From Lotus japonicus (taxonomy: Eukaryota > Streptophyta > Magnoliopsida > Fabales > Fabaceae), in contig NC_080045.1 of NCBI RefSeq assembly GCF_012489685.1, forward strand, positions 2,609,001 through 2,673,000: a DNA stretch of 64,000 nucleotides, given 5' to 3'. A program made the position numbers and the translations under genes. Below, piece after piece: positions 41,460 through 51,777 of this stretch. A model generated the notes under the pieces. It had not been told where the DNA came from. It searched no databases and saw only the letters and a program-made list of their open reading frames with translations. Positions within the stretch are counted from its first letter, which is position 1. Each line of letters begins with the position of its first letter.

Positions 41460-41830
41460 TGGACTGGGCGAGACATAAAGAAGATTATGTCCCGCCCAAA
41501 ATGAACAATAAACCATTGAAGATAGCCATGGCGGGAAGTGCGACACAACGAGCTTCTTCGCCCTCCCTTAGATGATGGACCCACAAGCCAGCTGGAAGAT
41601 TCCTTTGGATTTGTCTTATATGTACAGGGATTTGGGCCCTGATTGTCAGGCCCAAATTTAGGAAAAGTCCATGTCATGACTTTACCCTCTATAAAAGGGA
41701 AGGTCATCAGCTTGTACAACTTAACCTTTAAAAACATTTAATGAGAATATTCCTTTTGTGATATTTTTAGTACTCTGCTAGGGTTTACTTTCTGTCAGTT
41801 TCCGACGTCAGATCTCCCTAGTACGGAACA
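41460..41830 (+). repeat. 5' LTR
   Basis: 371 bp, beginning TGGACTGGGC and ending GTACGGAACA. The only difference from the 3' LTR that I found is A at 41471 against G at 50688, within a CG/CA context. A probable TATA box (TATAAAA) starts at 41690. Confidence 0.95.
41690..41696 (+). promoter_or_regulatory. LTR TATA box
   Basis: TATAAAA in the context CCCTCTATAAAAGGGA lies about 140 bp before the LTR end, a usual place for the promoter of a plant gypsy LTR. The same site occurs in the 3' LTR at about 50907. Confidence 0.7.
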
Positions 41831-41831
41831 T

Positions 41832-41848
41832 TGGCGCCGTCTGTGGGT
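41832..41848 (+). other. Primer-binding site
   Basis: TGGCGCCGTCTGTGGGT begins 2 nt after the LTR. The first nine bases match the TGGCGCCGT start of sites complementary to plant tRNA-Asp 3' ends. The rest fits less well, so the tRNA is not certain. Confidence 0.6.
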
Positions 41849-41894
41849 CTTACTTTGATCTACTACTTGACATAGAAGGTGCGTTTTAAGATCC

Positions 41895-44542
41895 ATGGAA
41901 ACTCGTTCGTGTGGTGTGGGCCGCCGCGATCATCGCCGGAGGGGTGGTCGTCACGGCGGCCGCGGCGGTGGACGGTACAACAACCGCGAAGTACCTCAAG
42001 AGCCGGAGCAAGAGGCTTCTTCGGCGGGGGTTCACTCGGTGGCGCAGTCACCGGTCTCGTTGGTGAATGCAGCTCCAGGAAGACCTTCAGATCTGATAGC
42101 TAGATCAGATCCAGGAGTCAGGCGACGATCAGCGCCGCCTGAGTACGTAAATCTGGATGACCTCAAAACCAGCGTTCCGAGAAAAGTGCCAGAGGTGGTG
42201 ACGGGAATCACTCCGGCGGCCTTGCAACAAATGTTGGACACTTTGCAAAAAGTACAAAGCCAGAACGAGCAGTTGCAAGCCCAGGTACAGTACTTAACTC
42301 AACGACAAGACTATAAGCAAGAACAACGGCTCGAGGCCGAAGACGTTGTTGAATTCCAGCCTTTTGTTCCCGCCATCACACGGGTGGGCATACCAAAACA
42401 TCTGCAAACGATGGCATTAGACGCCTTTTCAGGCGACTCAGACCCTATGGAACACTTGCGTTATTTTAACACGAAAATGGTTATTGGAGGAGCAACAGAT
42501 GAGGTGAAGTGTAGGTTGTTACCATCAACATTCAAAGGGATGGCGATGCAATGGTTCATCCGTCAACCGCCCTTCTCCATTGACAATTTTACTGATTTGT
42601 CCACAAAGTTTTTAACTCAATTCTCCGCCAATAAAACTACCAAGGCAACCATGTTTGATCTTATCAGCATACATCAACAGCCAGGGGAGAAGCTCAAGAG
42701 TTACATGGCGCGATTTAGTAAAATGGCGGTTCAACTGGAGGAGGACAATCCGGATGTTTGCTTGGCGTCTTTCAAAAATGGTCTTCGTGCGGGTGACTTG
42801 AATCGGGACTTGACGAGGCGACCAGCAAAAGACATGATGGACCTTCGTGCTCGTGTTCAGGAATTCATATTAATTGAGCAGGATGATCAGAAAAAACAAG
42901 AAAGAGAGGAAGGACGCAAGCAAGCCCATTCCGGCGGGGTTTCGCAGGATAAACCTAAGGCAGGGAAGGAAACCAGGGTAGCACAAACCCCCCGTGTACC
43001 AAGACCGGGACCATATCAAAACTCCAAACCAGGATTTCAAAATACATGGCACCGTAATTCTCAAGGTCCCGCTGCAGCCACAACTGGTCAGCATGGTACT
43101 ACGCCAGCTCCAGTTCCACTTACAAAGTTAAATGCGCCCTTAAGCACCATTTTAAGGGCCGTTGGGCAGACAAATGTTGTGCAGTACCCGCCACCACCGC
43201 GGCGACCGCCAGCTAATGTAGATACCAATAGGTGGTGCGAGTACCACAAAGCGTTGGGGCATACGACGGATAATTGTTGGAATTTGAGGCGGGAAATTGA
43301 TCGATTGATTAAGGCTGGTCATCTGGCAAACTTCGTTAAAGACACAGCAACGCCAGAAGTCGCTAGGATCACCCAAGGAGACAAAGGCAAAGGCAAGGAG
43401 ATAGTGGAGGAGTTGGGCGATCCTGTTGGGGAATGTTCATCTATTGCAGGAGGATTTGGCGGGGGTGCAATTTCAAGTAAGGCTAGAAAGCGCTATGTGG
43501 CGGCAGTACACTCAGTACATGAGGCAAGCGAAAGCGAGTGTTGGGTGAATCACTCCCCTATCATATTCACTCCTCAGGATTTTGCGCACGTGATTCCCCA
43601 TGACAACGACCCAATTGTGGTAACAATCAGGGTTAACAATTATGTCACGAAGAAAGTATTTTTAGACCAGGGGTCTTCGGCGGATATCATTTATGGAGAT
43701 GCCTTTGATCGCCTGGGGCTAAAAGAGTCAGACTTGAGGCCGTATAAAGGAACCTTGGTAGGGTTTACAGGGGACCGTGTCACTGTTCGAGGATATGTGG
43801 AAATACCAACTGCTTTTGGCGAAGGAGAGTTTGTAAAGAAATTTCAAGTGAAGTACTTAGTCCTGGCGTGCAGAGCCAACTACAATGTACTCTTGGGACG
43901 TGACACCCTCAACAAGCTATGTGCGGTCATTTCGACAGCTCATTTGACTGTTAAATATCCAGCCTGCAATGGAAAGGTTGGGGTATTACATGTGGACCAA
44001 AATGCAGCAAGAGAATGTTATCTAAGAAGTGTGGCGCTTTATGGGCGTAAGGCCGCCAAAGAAAGTCACAGAATCACAGAAATCTTTCCGCAAGAGGGGT
44101 TCAGTTTGGATCCAAGAGACGATGCTGATGATTTCCGCCCACAACCTCTGGAAGAAACCAAGCAAGTGCAAATTAAGGATAAAATTTTAAAGATTGGCAG
44201 CAGTTTGACAAAGGAGCAAGAGGAAAGGTTGATCACCCTGCTGGGTGATAATTTGGATCTCTTTGCATGGACCATCAATGATGTACCAGGGATTGACCCC
44301 AATGTGATCACTCACAAATTGGCTATTCGACCAGGGGCGACCCCAGTCATCCAGCCAAGGCGGAGAATGAGTGATGAAAAGAATAAGGCAGTACAATTAG
44401 AGACCGAGAAACTAATCAAGGCCCGCTTCATCCGTGAGGTGCAGTACCCGACATGGCTCGCCAACGTTGTGATGGTCAAGAAATCCAATGGGAAGTGGCG
44501 AATGTGCACGGACTACACAAGCTTGAACAAAGTGTCCTAAAG
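41895..44542 (+). pseudogene. gag-pro: gag-protease-RT N-terminus, broken by frameshift
   Basis: The ORF has 881 codons. The N-terminus is Arg/Gly-rich. The gag domain spans about 170-310. A zinc knuckle of CX2H-X4-H-X4-C form starts near residue 446. The aspartic protease motif is DQGSSADI near 590, with Gln in place of the usual Thr or Ser. The RT domain begins at about 840 (VVMVKKSNGKWRMCTDY). The frame ends at TAA 44540-44542. Conserved RT sequence resumes in another frame immediately after, starting in the same coding string, so about 2 nt appear to be missing near 44531. Gag would package the RNA; the protease would process the polyprotein. Confidence 0.9.
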
Positions 44543-47343
44543 ATTCATATCCACTTCCCAATGTCGATAAGCTTGTGGATGGAGCGTCGGGGAATGAACT
44601 TTTAAGTCTCATGGATGCTTATTCGGGCTACAATCAAATCATGATGCATCCATCGGATGAAGAGAGTACAACATTTATGACCAATCAGGCGAATTACTGT
44701 TACAAGGCAATGCCTTTTGGATTGAAGAATGCAGGAGCTACGTACCAACGGCTCATGGATAAAATCTTTTCAAAACAAGTGGGCAGGAATATGGAGGTAT
44801 ATGTGGACGACATGATCGTAAAGTCCGCCAGGGCCAGTGATCATGGCGGCGATCTTAAGGAAGCGTTTACTCAATTAAGAACATATCAAATGAAGTTGAA
44901 TCCTGAGAAGTGTTCTTTTGGGATCCAGGGAGGAAAGTTCTTGGGATTCATGTTGACATCGAGAGGAATAGAAGTGAATCCTGATAAGGGAAGGGCGATC
45001 TTAGAGATGAAAAGCCCAACAAGTGTCAAAGAAGTTCAGCGTTTGACAGGACGAATGGCCGCCTTGTCACGTTTCTTGCCAATAGCGGGTGACAAAGCGG
45101 CCCCATTCTTCACATGCTTAAAAAAGAATTCAAAGTTTCAGTGGACAGAGGAATGCGAACAAGCTTTTACCAAATTAAAGGAATCATTGGCCACATTGCC
45201 AGTACTTTCCAAGCCAACACCAGGCTTTCCATTAGTGCTCTATCTAGCAGTTACTGACAAGGCGGTGAGTACAGTGTTGCTCCAAGAAGAGGGCGAAAAA
45301 AAGCAGAAAGTTATATATTTCGTGAGCCATACTTTACAGGGGGCAGATTTGCGGTACCAAAAAATTGAAAAGGCTGCATTGGCGATTTTGAAAACTGCGA
45401 GGCGCCTTAGGCCTTATTTCCAAAGTTTCCAAGTTAAAGTTAAAACTGATGTTCCCTTAAGACAAGTACTTCAGAAGCCCGATTTGTCAGGACGATTGGT
45501 TAGCTGGTCAGTGGAATTGTCAGAATATGATATACAATATGAGCCAAGGGGCCAAGTCACAGTTCAAAGTTTGATCGACTTCGTGGCGGAATTAACACCC
45601 ACGGAAGGCGAGAAGACTCGAGGAGAATGGGTCCTATCTGTGGATGGATCCTCTAATAAGACTGGAAGTGGGGCTGGGATAACAATTGAAAGTCCAGACA
45701 AAATGATCATTGAACAGTCTCTAAAGTTCGAGTTCAAGGCGAGCAACAATCAATCTGAGTATGAGGCTTTGATTGCCGGCTTAAGGCTAGCCATTGAGCT
45801 GGGGGTACAAAAGTTATTTATCAAGGGAGATTCGCAGTTAGTGGTTAAACAGGTGAAAGGCGAGTACCAAGTAAAGGATCCGCAACTTTCCAAATACTTG
45901 GAAGTGGTACACAGATTGATGATGGAGGTCAAAGAAATTAAGATAGAACATGTCCCGAGGGGCCAAAATGAGAGGGCCGATGTGTTAGCAAAATTGGCGA
46001 GCACAGGGAGATTGGGCAATTACCAAACAGTCATTCAGGAAACCCTGCCTCGCCCGAGCATTGATTTGGTAGAAATAAAGTTGAAAGCAGTCAATTCAGT
46101 AATTGAAGGCGAGCCTTCTTGGATGGAGTCAATCAAAATCTTCCTAGAAAACCCTCCAAAGGATGACGATGTGAACACAAGAGCGAAACGAAGGGAAGCC
46201 AGTTTTTACACAGTGGTGGATGGTGAGTTGTATCGGCGGGGAATTATGTCTCCTATGCTCAAATGCGTTGACACCAAGAACGCCCATGGAATAATGGCGG
46301 AAGTCCATGAAGGTGTTTGTTCAAGCCATATAGGCGGGAAATCCTTGGCGGTGAAAATTGTGAGAGCTGGATTTTATTGGCCGACAATGAAGAAGGACTG
46401 TCTTGAGTATGTTAAGAAATGTGAAAAATGCCAAGTCTTCTCTGACTTGCACAAGGCTCCGCCAGAAGAGTTAACAACCATGATGGCGCCTTGGCCATTT
46501 GCTATGTGGGGGGTAGACATTTTGGGACCATTCCCAGTAGCGAAGGCACAAATGAAATATATCATCGTGGCGGTTGATTACTTCACTAAGTGGATAGAAG
46601 CTGAGGCAGTGGCAACAATCACGGCCGCCAAGGTCAGGAGCTTCTTATGGCGAAGGATTGTTTGTAGATTTGGGGTCCCCATGGCATTAGTAATGGATAA
46701 CGGAACACAATTCACAAGTAGTGTTACCCGGGAATTTTGTACAGAAATGGGAATCGAGATGCGATTTGCCTCTGTAGAACATCCACAAACCAATGGGCAG
46801 GCTGAATCGGCTAACAAGGTTATCCTGAAAGGTTTAAAGAAGAAACTGGATGAAGCAAAAGGGCTTTGGGCGGAGGAACTACCAGGCGTTCTTTGGGCAT
46901 ACAACACCACTGAACAGACAAGCACAAAGGAAACCCCGTATCGTTTAACTTATGGGACCGACGCCATGCTCCCAGTGGAAATTGAAAACCAAAATTGGCG
47001 AGTGGCTCGGTTTAATGAGAATGACAACGGGGAAAATTTGATAGCAAATCTAGTCATGCTGCCCGAGGAACAACGTGAGGCTCACATAAGGAATGAGGCG
47101 GGAAAAGTGAAGGTTGCAAGAAAATTCTCAACGAAAGTAGTGCCAAGAAAAATGAGGGTAGGAGACTTAGTGCTCCGAAAAAACACAATACCCGATAAAC
47201 ACAACAAACTTTCACCCAACTGGGGCGGGCCTTACAGGATTATAGGCGATGTTGGAGGAGGAGCTTATAAGTTGGAACAACTAAATGGCCAAAAGGTTCC
47301 ACGAACATGGAACGCCTCTCATCTAAAGCAGTATTTTAGTTAA
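44543..47343 (+). pseudogene. pol: Polyprotein remainder: RT, RNase H, aRNase H, integrase
   Basis: The open frame runs on from the RT segment and stays open to TAA at 47341-47343; the first ATG is at 44575 (922 codons from there). The RT catalytic YVDD is at 76-79 of that frame. The first RNase H domain covers about 210-315. The second, archaeal-type RNase H starts near residue 351 (WVLSVDGSSN). The integrase has an HHCC zinc finger (H..H then CEKC at about 605-625) and a DDE core with WGVDILGP, DNGTQF and QAESAN. There is no chromodomain. Without frameshift suppression, RT cannot be made in one piece with the upstream ORF. Confidence 0.92.
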
Positions 47344-47838
47344 GAGAAACAACCAAAGGTGAATGAAGCCGCACTCTTTTTTCCTTTCTTTGGAGAGGTT
47401 TTTAATGAGGCGGCATGTAAAAAGAATGGAGACAATTGTTCTCATGTATGAAAGAGAAATGAAGATTATTTCAACAAAAGTTGCTTTTTCATTTTTTAAT
47501 TTATATTACGAGTTTATGCAAAATAAATCGTATCAAGGTATATAATACCGCGAATAAACCTTTCGGAATAAGAAAGTATCGCCATCCAATATTGCAAGCC
47601 TTGGCAATTCTAGTGGCCACTAGAAACCAAGCCTCGTCGAAAAATCGACTAAGGTATATAGACCTAAGTAATAACAATAATTGATAACAACTCAAGGTAA
47701 CAACAAAATTTAAAACGGTCTTCATTAAAAGCAAGAAAAAGGGGCGACGCCCGTACATAATTTGGAATGAAAAAAGACAAAAGGGGCAAGACCCCAAAGA
47801 TAAAAGATGACTCAACAAAATAAAAACAAATTACAAAT
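47344..47838 (+). other. Spacer between pol and the antisense gene
   Basis: A 0.5-kb non-coding stretch separates two convergent reading units and probably holds the 3' ends of both transcripts. I see no further domain. Confidence 0.5.
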
Positions 47839-49972
47839 TCAAGCCAGATTCTCATTGTTGGCGTTGTTGCCCTGGCTTGTCCCAGCTTGAGGGTCTTCCT
47901 TCTCGTGATCCTCGTTCTTGTGCTGCTCATTCCCATCCTCGCCATCTTCTTCAGGCTCACTTTCATCATCGAATTGGGGAAGGAGGTCGAGGCTAATGTC
48001 ATCATCACCAACTACTTGACCATCCTTGATCTCATTCAGCCACCCAATACGGGAAAGATCAAAGCCTGGCTCAACCACACTAATTTGCTCTTTGGCCGCC
48101 AGAAAGCCTTGAGCAAACTGGAGAGAAGCACGCCCCAAGATGGAAGCACTTAGGCGTTCGTACTTCTTTTCCAGATTTTGACACTTGGCCTGAACAGCAG
48201 TGTGTTTGTCGTTGATGGTTTCCTTTAGGGACTTGGTCTTCTGAAGGAGCAAGTCAGAAGCAGCCAAGTCATCAGCTAACTTAGCACACTTCTCCTCGGC
48301 GGCCTTCAGCTTCTTGTTGGCGGTTTCCGCATCGGCCTTCGCTCGCTCATATGCAATCTTATAATCAGCCGCCTTCTTTTCATAACGGTTCTTGGCCGAT
48401 ATCAACTCCTTCACGCACTGAGCCATTCCCGCCACAGTACTGGCGGCAGAAAGCGCGTGATGGATCGCCACGGAAGCAATGTTGGGGGGGCCTTGACCGG
48501 AAATGTCCTTGTGAATCCGGTTGTCAAAAGTACGGGTCATGAATTCCAGCCCATTGAAGTGAGGATCCGACAAGTTCAGCAAGGGGGGAGGAGCCTCGCC
48601 ACCAATGGCTGAGCTAGGGCCAGCTTGGTTAAATGGAGTTGGTGGGCGGTTGATTAGCGCGCTTGAATCTTGTTGAGGGGCGGGACATTGTCATGTCCCT
48701 TCTTTTTCTCAGCCGGATGACTTTTTGGATCGAGAGTCGATTGGTGGAGAGGCTTACCACCAGCAGCACCTGAAGTTTTTTGACGCTTAGGGTCCCTGAC
48801 GTTGTCAGAACCCGAAGTACCTTCATTCTTCTTCTTTTGCTCAGTTTCGGCGGCCCTCTTCTTCGCCGCTGCAGCAGACTGGGCGAGGTATTCCTTCATC
48901 TTGATTGGGTTCGCGTCAACCTTGCTTTTTCCCATCGTAGCTGTATGGAAAACACCAATTAGACGAGATACATGAACAAAAAGAAAAACAAGTTACGTGC
49001 AAAGATTATAAACTTACTAAAAAATTGATTTAAAGTGCCGGATTTCGACGCCTCAATCAAGTCGTGACCAGAAATTACTGGTAGTGTGCGGAGGTAATCG
49101 GCGACGCCTTGTTCAGATTCATCCAAGGCGTCGTATGAAACAGATATTTTTCGGCGAGGGTTTTTTTTCCAGTAAAAAGGGAAGAGAGGGTTATTGTCGG
49201 AATCTCGGAACAAGTTCTTTATTTCGGGCGACTCCATAACTTTAAAGTATTTTTTCTGCCATACTTTGTAATGGCTTTTAAGGGCGGTGAACCGACTCAT
49301 GTTCTTACGGGCTAAAAGTGGAACCCATTTCAAAGAAGTAGGTTTAGTGGTGACTGACTTATAGAAAAGGAAGAACAAAGGATAGGTTGGAGTGAAACTC
49401 AAGTGTTCACAAAGAATTTCAAAGCAGCGGATAAAACCCTAGGCGTTGGGCTGGAGTTGGCAAGGCGCCACATTCAGAAAAGAAAGAACGTGACATATAA
49501 AAGGTGAGAAGGGAAGTTTGATATTCAAGTCTAAAAAGAAATAACCATAAACAAAAAAGAAATCAGGCGATTCATCGGTTGGCTCTTTGCGCAAAAGAAC
49601 ACAGTCATCCTCGCCACATGGAAGAACATTCAACTGAAGGTCTTCATTATTGGAGGTGGCGGGGTTTATCTTCGTGAACCCTTGGGCAGATATTCGAAGC
49701 GAATTAATGCTCCCAACACTGCTTCAGATAGAACGCAAGAGACACTTATCTTCAACTAAATGCGCGTTTGAGCGCCATTCAGGTGAAGACAACTCTCCAT
49801 TGGAGGAGAGAATTGAATCTACAGAGCCGGCGGGACCGGAATCGTCGTGGGTAGAAGGCGAGGAGTGAATTTCAATTATGGTGTGGGCAACAACTTCCTC
49901 CTCCGTAGAGGGCGAAGAAAGTTCTAGGGAAGAAAAGCTGGCGTTTGGCAACGACATGCGAGGCAGTTTCAT
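47839..49972 (-). pseudogene. Antisense gene of the retroelement (PF04195-like), decayed
   Basis: On the minus strand a spliced reading unit runs from a start near 49972 to TGA at about 47839. Exon 1 ends at a GTAAGT donor (about 49018/49017) and exon 2 starts after CAG at 48940. Exon 1 contains LPFSPFICHVLSFLNVAPCQ, then FIRCFEILCEHLSFTPTYPL, the pattern of the putative gypsy-type transposon family PF04195. Exon 2 encodes a Lys/Gln-rich segment and then a long coiled coil (about 48440-48120). It has in-frame stops at about 49724-49726 (TGA) and 49439-49441 (TAG in place of a conserved Trp), and an apparent 1-nt frameshift near 48690. Known Tat elements such as Grande and Retand carry antisense ORFs here. 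Function is unknown. Confidence 0.8.
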
Positions 49973-49999
49973 AAAAAGAAGAAAGAAGATAAACAAACT

Positions 50000-50080
50000 A
50001 AAAGAAGAAAGAAGATGAACAGAGTCAAAAGAAGAAAGAAGATGAACAGAGTCAAAAGAAGAAAGAAGATGAACAGAGTC
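50000..50080 (-). repeat. Three perfect 27-bp tandem repeats in the antisense-gene leader
   Basis: The 27-bp unit is AAAAGAAG-AAAGAAGATG-AACAGAGTC on the plus strand, three identical copies at 50000-50026, 50027-50053 and 50054-50080, with a degenerate partial copy at the left. It lies between the putative start codon (49972) and the TATA box (about 50310), so it would be in the 5' leader of the antisense transcript. Confidence 0.9.
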
Positions 50081-50306
50081 AGAAAAAAGAAGTAAACGAA
50101 GAGTCTCAAGAAAGAGGAAGAACTAACCAGGGGAAGAACTGTGGATTTGAGAAAGGAGAACGTCGGCAATGGGGGAGCACCGCGCAATGACGACGGCCGG
50201 AGTAAGAAAGGTTCACCGGAGTTCAAAGAAGAGAAAGTGAGCGCTGCGGTGAAAAGTTTTCAGAACGAAAGTTTCAGGAAAGTGAAAAATGAAATGTGAA
50301 AAGGGG

Positions 50307-50314
50307 TTTTTATA
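50307..50314 (-). promoter_or_regulatory. TATA box of the antisense gene
   Basis: The minus strand reads CTCTATAAAAACCCC, about 335 nt upstream of the predicted start codon. It is outside the LTR, so the antisense gene appears to have its own promoter. The CT-rich sequence just upstream on that strand fits a plant core promoter. Confidence 0.55.
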
Positions 50315-50667
50315 GAGAGAAAAGGAGGAGAGAGAATGAGTGGGGAAAGATTGTGAAAGGACGTGGTATTTGAAATTTGAAAAGGCATGAACTGAAAAGG
50401 TGTAACTCCTCGAGACGCACAACCGCATTCATGGCAAATGATGACGAAATCCCGGAAAACAAGGATTACGTGCGTCAGTTGAAAAGACGTGATTGACGGT
50501 TATGACAAATGGCGGCCCATCTACAAAACGGCAACAAAAGTGGCGACGCACGAAAGTGGCGTCGTATAAATGAACACTGAAATGGCGATGAACGAATAAA
50601 CAATAGAGGCGAACTACTAGGTAACATGATGAAGACATTTCGACTCATTACTCGAGTCTCATGTCTT

Positions 50668-50676
50668 GGGGGCATG
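50668..50676 (+). other. Polypurine tract
   Basis: GGGGGCATG immediately precedes the 3' LTR start (TGGACTGG). It is a typical plant gypsy second-strand priming site. Confidence 0.65.
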
Positions 50677-51047
50677 TGGACTGGGCGGGACATAAAGAAG
50701 ATTATGTCCCGCCCAAAATGAACAATAAACCATTGAAGATAGCCATGGCGGGAAGTGCGACACAACGAGCTTCTTCGCCCTCCCTTAGATGATGGACCCA
50801 CAAGCCAGCTGGAAGATTCCTTTGGATTTGTCTTATATGTACAGGGATTTGGGCCCTGATTGTCAGGCCCAAATTTAGGAAAAGTCCATGTCATGACTTT
50901 ACCCTCTATAAAAGGGAAGGTCATCAGCTTGTACAACTTAACCTTTAAAAACATTTAATGAGAATATTCCTTTTGTGATATTTTTAGTACTCTGCTAGGG
51001 TTTACTTTCTGTCAGTTTCCGACGTCAGATCTCCCTAGTACGGAACA
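50677..51047 (+). repeat. 3' LTR
   Basis: 371 bp, TGGACTGGGC to GTACGGAACA, aligning base for base with 41460-41830 with one substitution seen. Confidence 0.95.
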
Positions 51048-51164
51048 GTCTCCTACACATTTCCCAAACTTCAATAGAGCTATCATCAAGACCTTTTATT
51101 ATACGATTATTCATGCGCTTGAGAGTCTTTTTAATTTTAAGTCTGCAATGTTATAGTTCGATCT

Positions 51165-51480
51165 TTGTCCAACTAATACCTTTGTCTCCAACTCAAAAAA
51201 CGACGACTCAAGGACTTAAAGGCCTTTAGAAAGGGATAGGGCACCATACTTGGCCAAGCAATCCACTGGAGCGTTGCAATCACGTTTACGCGATGGAGAC
51301 GAACCACCTAATCCCTGTGAAGAAGCTCAACAATGTCATTCAAAAGCAGCACAAAATTCTTGCTATCCTGATCATCCAACGTCGACATGACCTCCGCATA
51401 ATTCACTTCACATTTCACCCTTCTAAAGCCACAGGTCCAAGCGAGGTTCAAACCATCCTGCACCTCTGTTGCCTTTGCTG
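51165..51480 (-). pseudogene. LINE RNase H-like fragment, minus strand
   Basis: The minus strand reads VKCEVNYAEVMSTLDDQD, then LLLNDIVELLHRD followed by a stop, then VVRLHRVNVIATLQWIA. This is the RNase H (RVT_3) string of a plant LINE; the in-frame TAG near 51315 falls at the conserved Trp of RDW. It adjoins the retroelement, which likely inserted into or beside this old LINE remnant. Confidence 0.55.
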
Positions 51481-51777
51481 AGACACATTTATATTAATTT
51501 CATTTCATTTTATTTTTTCACCAATTGAAATATTTTATTTTCCTTTCCATTTGCTCTTCTTTTCTCTCTCAATTTAAATAACTAAGAATTTGGCTCTTTC
51601 TTTTTCTATTTTCTTCCTCTTCATTTTCTTTATTTTTATTTTTATTTTTATTTTCTTTGGTCTCAATTTCACCCCTTCTTGGAAACAAAGTAACTATTTA
51701 GATTAGAATATGTAAATGCAAAGTGCAATCTCACTGTTCTATTCTTCAGATTTGTTTTCTGCAACCAACTCACAACA
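51481..51777 (+). promoter_or_regulatory. RPT4 promoter and leader region
   Basis: A CT/T-rich stretch (about 51510-51670) lies immediately upstream of the RPT4 start. Pyrimidine-rich promoters are common for plant housekeeping genes. I see no clear TATA box. Confidence 0.4.

Larger units (their letters stand above)
41460..51047 (+). mobile_element. Ty3/gypsy LTR retrotransposon, Tat lineage, with antisense gene
   Basis: The element is 9588 bp. It is flanked by the perfect 5-bp duplication GTCTC (41455-41459 and 51048-51052), and both LTRs run TG...CA. In order it holds a 5' LTR, PBS, gag-protease-RT start, RT/RNase H/second RNase H/integrase, an antisense gene, a polypurine tract and the 3' LTR. 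The second, archaeal-type RNase H after the first is diagnostic of the Tat clade. The LTRs differ at one of 371 positions, so insertion was recent. Coding regions carry a frameshift in RT and several lesions in the antisense gene, so this copy is probably non-autonomous. It landed in or beside an old LINE fragment. Confidence 0.95.

Noticed and set aside
41444..41737. 97-codon minus-strand ORF, repeated in part at 50475-50954
   Set aside because: It is the antisense of the LTR, found twice because the LTRs are identical.
50000..50080. Regularly repeated 27-bp units resembling a CRISPR array
   Set aside because: There are no spacers, and this is plant nuclear DNA; it is a plain tandem repeat.
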